A DNA stretch of 64,000 bases, taken from the NCBI GenBank assembly GCA_013146195.2, contig CM028377.1, forward strand, positions 103,259,547 to 103,323,546, in the 5' to 3' direction. The stretch's first letter is position 1, and every line of letters begins with the position of its first letter. This stretch comes from Codonopsis lanceolata. Taxonomy: Eukaryota > Streptophyta > Magnoliopsida > Asterales > Campanulaceae. The notes under the pieces are model-generated. The model was not told where the DNA came from, searched no databases, and worked only from the letters and a program-made list of their open reading frames with translations. Positions 59,017 to 64,000 of this stretch are shown in pieces. The translations under genes and the position numbers were made by a program.

Positions 59017-61470
59017 TATAAGTGGTAACTCATTAAAAAGTTAGAAACTTGGAATGTCTTTCATAGTATATTCTGTTTGAAGTTTTTTGTTTGTGAAGTG
59101 GAGATGGTATGACATGTGGGAAGGGGTGGGGGTAAGAAAATGAGTCCAAGAACAGGTTCCAATGTTTGGTAACATGACAACGAACATTTTTGGTTTAGTA
59201 AATGAAACAATGTTTGGTGAAGAAATATGCCAAAAAAACATTTTTGGCTTACTAAATGAAACAAATCTAAAGAAATATTTTGGATTACAACATCTAGAAA
59301 CATTAGGTCCATAAAATTTACTCTAAATTTGGCTAACACCAAAATAAGAAAGAGGTATGATATTATGAATTGGAGCTTGTTGTATTCATACAAGCTTTAG
59401 TGTTAGTGCCGTCAGATTAAATTTACTTAGATCCCTATATTATTAGATCAAAATTTCATTTTCTAAGTATTGTCATGGACATTTCAAATGATCACCAACT
59501 TAATCATCAAACAGCTGTAACACTAAAACTCGTAAGAATATTACAAGTTTAAACTTGTAATATCTTTTGCCAATAAAAAATAATAAAAATTCAAATCTGG
59601 ATATTTAAATATTGGAATTTTTGAAAAAAAATAAAAATAAAAGAAGAGAAGGGATAGAGAAAAAGAAACATACATGGAAGGAGAGAGAGACCTTGGCATT
59701 CAATGTCTAATTAGATTTCATGCAATCGATCCTAAGTAATTGAGACTAAAGCTGAGTTGAGTTGTACCTTGTTCATATTAGCTTATTCTTTTGTCTTCTA
59801 ATAAATAATTATTTTAAAATTTTTTTGAAAAAACTCTCTAGGTAGAAAAGTGAGATTTTATTTTATGTGGCAAATAAAAAATAGTACAATTTTTTGTACT
59901 TTTGTGCTCACAAATTTGTTTTATTTTGACATAAAAACAATTAAGGTACATATTTTTATAGTTTAATAAATACCTAATTACACAAATACATATCATTAAT
60001 ATTAGAAAATATACAACATATCACAATTTATCTTAGAAGTTTCGAACTCATTTAGCTAGCCATTTAAGGCTAAACCAACTTAAGATTTACCAACGACGAT
60101 AAATCTGAGACCAACATGATATGACAATTATAATTGATTTTATTTCTGTTTTAAAAACAAAATATGACTATTAGATGGACTATTAGTTAAACATGCATGC
60201 AACACACTGAGGGTATTCTAATTATTTAATTTTAAATAAGTCATTTTCAACTTATATAACAAACAATTGAAATAAAATATTGCATGACCACAAGTCATTA
60301 GTAGATCCGTCATTGCCGTAACCATCAACTATCAACAAAAAAATCGTTAATTGTAAGTTATTAGCCACGACAAACAAGCTTTAACCATGTATAGAAAATT
60401 TTAAGCGTTGATAATAAAAAGGGTAGGGCTACTCACTTGCCCAAAATGCTCTATACACTCACCAAAAAAATTACACAAATGTTATCATACGAAAACACAT
60501 AGTAGCCCTTATGATGAGAATTGTGACCCCGATATTTAGAGCTTCAAATCAATGTCCAAACAAAATTATCAATTGAAGACAAGGCTTAGGACAATAATCA
60601 AAGATGTTCATGACCAAGAAATGAGGCTCATTTGCTTGTTGGAGTATCAACAAAAGTCTTGAAGTCCAAGATGCTAGAAGTCAGATTTTTTTAGTCAACT
60701 TCGATGGGCTGCCCAAGATGTTCTAGAGCTCAAAATTTGGTATATAATATATGGATGGGAAGCCCTGAATTTCCAGCAAATCAAACAGGTCTTAATTCCG
60801 AGTTTTCTGGAAGAAGCTAGACCCAATATACTATATGTTGGTCAAAATAGAGGGGATTGCTGACTCCTTTGATTCTAGATTCATCTTGCTAGGATCATAT
60901 CATTCTGGATCAGCCCCCCTCCCCATTTACCTTTTCACATTCCATATATTGTATGAGAGTTCTTGAGTCTTATCTCCCACATTTATGATGATGTTATCTT
61001 TTTTTTTTCTTTTTTTTTTTATTAAACACTATATAAACTCAAGTGCTCCAATTGTAATAGATAGAAGATCTATAAAAGTTTGAGATTATTAGTGATGACT
61101 AATATTGTGAGGTTTGATCCTCCTTAGTTATTTTTGGAACATGTTGAACTTATCAAGTTTGAGAGTCGCTGGCTTGTGGTGTTCGGTGATCGAGGTTCAT
61201 TAAGCAATTGCGTCTTTTGGGTTTCGGTTGCACCTTGCGGTTCCTAATCAGTTGTGATTAGTCAATCAAGGGAGATTCATCTATCCATTTCTTTTATTGT
61301 ATTATAGCAAACCTTTAGAACGATTGTCTTTAATAAACGTGTTTGAATCCTCCCGGGCGAGATCACATCACCTTAAGACTAAAGTCTTACCTCTTATTTC
61401 CTTCAATGGGTTTGCCGAATCTTGTGATGTAAAAATCTTTTCGCATAGTAACGCTTGTGTCCATGGCTAC
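58994..61470. other. Intergenic DNA, no gene supported
   Basis: AT-rich to about 60500. From about 60520 to 61440 the text resembles LTR DNA (TGTGACCCCGATATTT at 60522, a TATATAAAC box near 61028), but I found no matching end with a TSD. No open frame has a recognisable domain. Confidence 0.4.
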
Positions 61471-61676
61471 TGATCGATGTATTTTATACGTCGATTTTAT
61501 ATACTTCTGTGACTTAAATTATGCTATTTCACGAGTCTTTTAAGTACTAATATATGTTTTCGGTGAGTTTTGTAAGTTTTAGGATTATTGTGAAAATACG
61601 TGAAACTCCAGGGTTTTAAGTGCAAATTACAAGGAAAAGAAAAATTGAAGAAAAACGAAGACTGCACAATCTGGAC

Positions 61677-61820
61677 ACCTTGCGGACGCAAGGTGCCTCA
61701 GACCTTGCGACCGCAAGGTAGGCAGTATAGGCCCCCGAAGTCAGCTATCAAAGAGTCCAAAACCACATACACTGGAGACCTTGCGGACGCAAGGTATCCA
61801 GCACCTTGCGACCGCAAGGT
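61677..61820 (+). promoter_or_regulatory. Four 18-bp palindromes in the U3 of LTR copy B
   Basis: ACCTTGCGGACGCAAGGT at 61677-61694 and 61778-61795; ACCTTGCGACCGCAAGGT at 61702-61719 and 61803-61820. Each is a perfect inverted repeat of ACCTTGCG around two bases. Both pairs have 25-bp spacing, and the pairs are 101 bp apart. The last one ends 62 bp before the TATA box. A role as a dimer-binding promoter element is inference. Confidence 0.88.
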
Positions 61821-61881
61821 AGGCAGAATGCTCAATTTTCGGATTTTCACACAGTCATTCGATTCAATTGCAACTCCCGAG

Positions 61882-61890
61882 TATATATAG
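61882..61890 (+). promoter_or_regulatory. LTR TATA box of copy B
   Basis: TATATATAG preceded by CTCCCGAG, conserved in copy A (36399-36407). Confidence 0.7.
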
Positions 61891-62786
61891 AAGTCAGGTG
61901 CCGAGCCTAAGAATAGGGAGGACGGCTGGAAGCTCTCTTTACATAGATTTTAGGTAGTTTTAGATTGTATAACATAGTTAGGTTTTGTAATTTCAAGTAT
62001 TGAAGATCAAATCATGCCTTTCATCGTCTCCATGTGCTGTTCATCGTCTATGATGAACTAAATCATCCCTAATCTAGGAGGTGGGAGGTAACTTGTATCG
62101 AATTTATGTTTTGATTCATATATATATATGTCTATTCAATGCTTGTTGATTGTGTTGTTTATCAACCCCTATATTATTTTGCTTTGAACAAATGAATGTA
62201 ATCGCAAATAATAAAGGCTTAGAGGTGCGGATAAGCTGCATGACCAAGTGCATATGTCGTATAATCGGCTCACCAACACAATAAATTGGACCTATCGAAG
62301 CACGAGAGTGATAAGTTAGGACCGGTTCTTACATGATCTAGGTGACAGATAGATCATAAATCTAGGTGACAGACTAGATTGATAGTTCTGTGCTTAGGAT
62401 ATAGAATGGGTGAATTTTGGGGGATGGAGGTGAACCAATTGTTCAACAGACTATATCTATTTTTAGTGAACGAACCCAAGACATTGAATGACATTATTAT
62501 GAATTGAACATAAAGGAGATATAAGTGAAACCCGTAATCCTAGATTTCCACTCACCATAAGATCTTCATATCTCGTTATTACTTGTCTAATTAGTTAAAC
62601 ATCTATAACTAGTAATTTAGAGTAGAATTAAACATAAAAACCCCCTTAGGTTAATAATTTGCTATCTATAATCGCACCGTTCGTGATCACTTGTCTCGTG
62701 GGTTCGACCCTTGCTTCCGAGTCTATTCTATAATAGTCTTGTACACTTGCAAGGAAATAGATAAAATAAAACATCGATCAAGTTTT

Positions 62787-62804
62787 TGGCGCCGTTGCCG
62801 GGGA
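62787..62804 (+). other. Primer binding site, tRNA-Asp
   Basis: TGGCGCCGTTGCCGGGGA, complementary to 18 bases at the 3' end of plant tRNA-Asp(GUC), six bases after the LTR end. Confidence 0.92.
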
Positions 62805-62964
62805 CAAGCTAGTTCACGTAGTTAGTTTGTAGGTAGCGTAGTTTTTAATTTAATTTAGTTTTTAGTTTAATTCTCTGTTTTTATATAAAAAAAATACAAA
62901 AAAAAAAAAAAAATTTTTTTTATTTTAATAGTTATTTGCTTTTAAATTGCTTTAATTTATTTGC

Positions 62965-64000
62965 ATGCAAGGTCGTAGATCTTTAAATCCTGAATTGGTA
63001 GACTTAGATCAAGAGATAAATATTGTTAAAAGATACCAAAGATATTTTGAAAATCTAGCTTTCGAGCATGATAATCAAGACCAACTGAATCGAGAGGATC
63101 CTCTGGTTGATCCTACAATGGAAGATAATAACAATATTCGTAATCCTGAAAACCTAGTTGACCCAATCAATAGGAATCAAAGACAAGAAGAGCCTGCAAG
63201 AAGAAATATGGAAGTAGTAGTAAATCAAAGAACTATTAATGATTTCAGTAGACCTTCATTAAATGTGGTAACATCATGTTTAGTCTTGCCAGATGCTGTT
63301 AGGAATTTTGAGTTAAAAGGACATTATTTTAATGCCATACCATCTTTTCATGGGATGCCCAATGAAGATCCTGTCAGTTTCTTAAGAGAATATGAATACA
63401 TGATGAGTACTTTTCCTTTAGGAGGGTTGACTGAAGATCAAATTAAAATGAAATACTTTCCCAGTGCATTAAAAGAATTGGCAAAGAGATGGTTTATGAA
63501 CCTAACACCAAACAGTGTTTTTACTTGGGCACAATTATATGATTTGTTTATGAGCAAATTTTACAAACATGCATCTCTTACAGAGTATAGAAAACAAATC
63601 ATGTCATTCCAAAATGAACCAGGTGAAACATTCCATGAGTCATGGGATAGATTTAAAAATATGCTTATTATGTGTCCTCATCATAATTTGGCTCAACATG
63701 TGTTAGTGCTTCAATTTTATCATGGTCTTTCGCCAGGTTTACAAACTATGGTTGATAGTGCAGCTGGTGGTTCTATTAATAGAATGACACCAGAAGCACT
63801 AGAAGAATTATTTGAGATGCTAAGTATTAATTCCCAACCAGAAAAGTGCTAGAGGTAAAAATAGGAGCCTATATCAATTGCAAGATAATTCAAATACACA
63901 AGCTCAATTTGAAAATTGGCAAATTCAAGAAGCATGTGCTCTATGTGGATTATATTCTCATGCTACTAATTTTTGTCCGTCAAGTGCTATGTATTATGAA
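62965..64000 (+). CDS. Athila-like gag, one frameshift, continues out of the window
   Basis: Capsid/nucleocapsid polyprotein of the retrotransposon. From ATG 62965 an open frame of 295 codons includes the Retrotrans_gag domain (FNAIPSFHGMPNEDPVSFLR, ALKELAKRWFMNL, ETFHESWDRFKNMLIMCPHH). It stops at 63852 after SINSQPEKC because of one extra base near 63840; copy A has CCCAACAGAAAAG there and copy B CCCAACCAGAAAAG. In the other frame it continues SARGKNRSLYQLQDNSN to a CX2CX4HX4C zinc knuckle, CALCGLYSHATNFC, near 63940. It may be a recent lesion or a sequence error. Confidence 0.88.

Larger units (their letters stand above)
61471..62780 (+). repeat. 5' LTR of Athila-like copy B
   Basis: 1310 bp with a 10-bp terminal inverted repeat (TGATCGATGT...ACATCGATCA). 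It contains four palindromes (61677-61820) upstream of a TATA box (61882-61890). Aligns with the split LTR of copy A. Confidence 0.92.
61471..64000 (+). mobile_element. Athila-like Ty3/gypsy retrotransposon, copy B, cut by the window edge
   Basis: 5' LTR 61471-62780, tRNA-Asp primer site, 160-bp leader and gag running to the window end. It is in the opposite orientation to copy A and better preserved. The gag type (Retrotrans_gag with CPHHNLAQHVLVLQFYHGL and SAAGGSINRMTPEALEE) and the tRNA-Asp primer point to the Athila lineage (family knowledge). Pol and the 3' LTR are out of view. Confidence 0.9.

Noticed and set aside
60522..61367. Possible LTR TGTGACCCC...GATCACA
   Set aside because: Ends are roughly complementary, but the flanks AGAAT and TCACC do not match and no internal domain is present.

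Overview
This is nuclear DNA of a flowering plant, probably a eudicot. One split host gene, plastid lipid importer subunit TGD3 (39333-53357), sits in nested transposable elements (TEs) with target-site duplications (TSDs) typical of plant CACTA, hAT, Mutator, Stowaway, Helitron, SINE and LTR families. I cannot name the species. A run of exactly 100 N at 24327-24426 is a scaffold gap; sequence on the two sides may not be adjacent in the genome.

Layout. 1-9019: one end of a minus-strand CACTA (En/Spm) element with a nearly complete, spliced TNP2-type transposase gene (one frameshift), a promoter, a 1.7-kb pentamer/61-bp satellite, a TA tract and subterminal GACGGAA repeats. 9020-15742: intergenic DNA with non-autonomous elements (hAT at 9802-11354 holding a Mutator-like MITE at 10701-11127; hAT at 12673-12927; Mutator-like MITE at 13808-14000). 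15743-24326: minus-strand Ty3/gypsy element of the Tat lineage: decayed pol, 3' LTR, and between them a spliced antisense gene on the plus strand with its own TATA box. 24427-36826: minus-strand Athila-like Ty3/gypsy element whose 5' LTR is split by a second CACTA element (26706-35569, plus strand, TSD TGG). That second copy lost about 4.1 kb of TNP2 by an internal deletion but keeps the second transposon gene. 36827-38870: degenerate tandem repeat of roughly 90 bp, split by a 1.2-kb solo LTR (TSD GTATA).

39333-53357: TGD3, ten exons, 345 codons, all ATPase motifs intact. Intron 2 (7.5 kb) has taken in a SINE, a Stowaway MITE and a full-length 5.0-kb antisense chromovirus-type retrotransposon (TSD CAATC, LTRs about 3.5% different). 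53358-61470: intergenic, with an hAT MITE (TSD ATTACGGT), head-to-tail Helitron-like copies and a SINE-like sequence. 61471-64000: 5' end of a second, plus-strand Athila-like element (LTR, tRNA-Asp primer site, gag), family member of the one at 24427-36826.

The TGD3 protein would work with TGD1 and TGD2 at the inner chloroplast envelope. The TE genes are mostly decayed; some frameshifts near the gap may be sequencing errors. Most notable: four conserved 18-bp palindromes in the Athila-like LTRs, the satellite carried inside both CACTA copies, and the intron-containing antisense gene of the Tat element.
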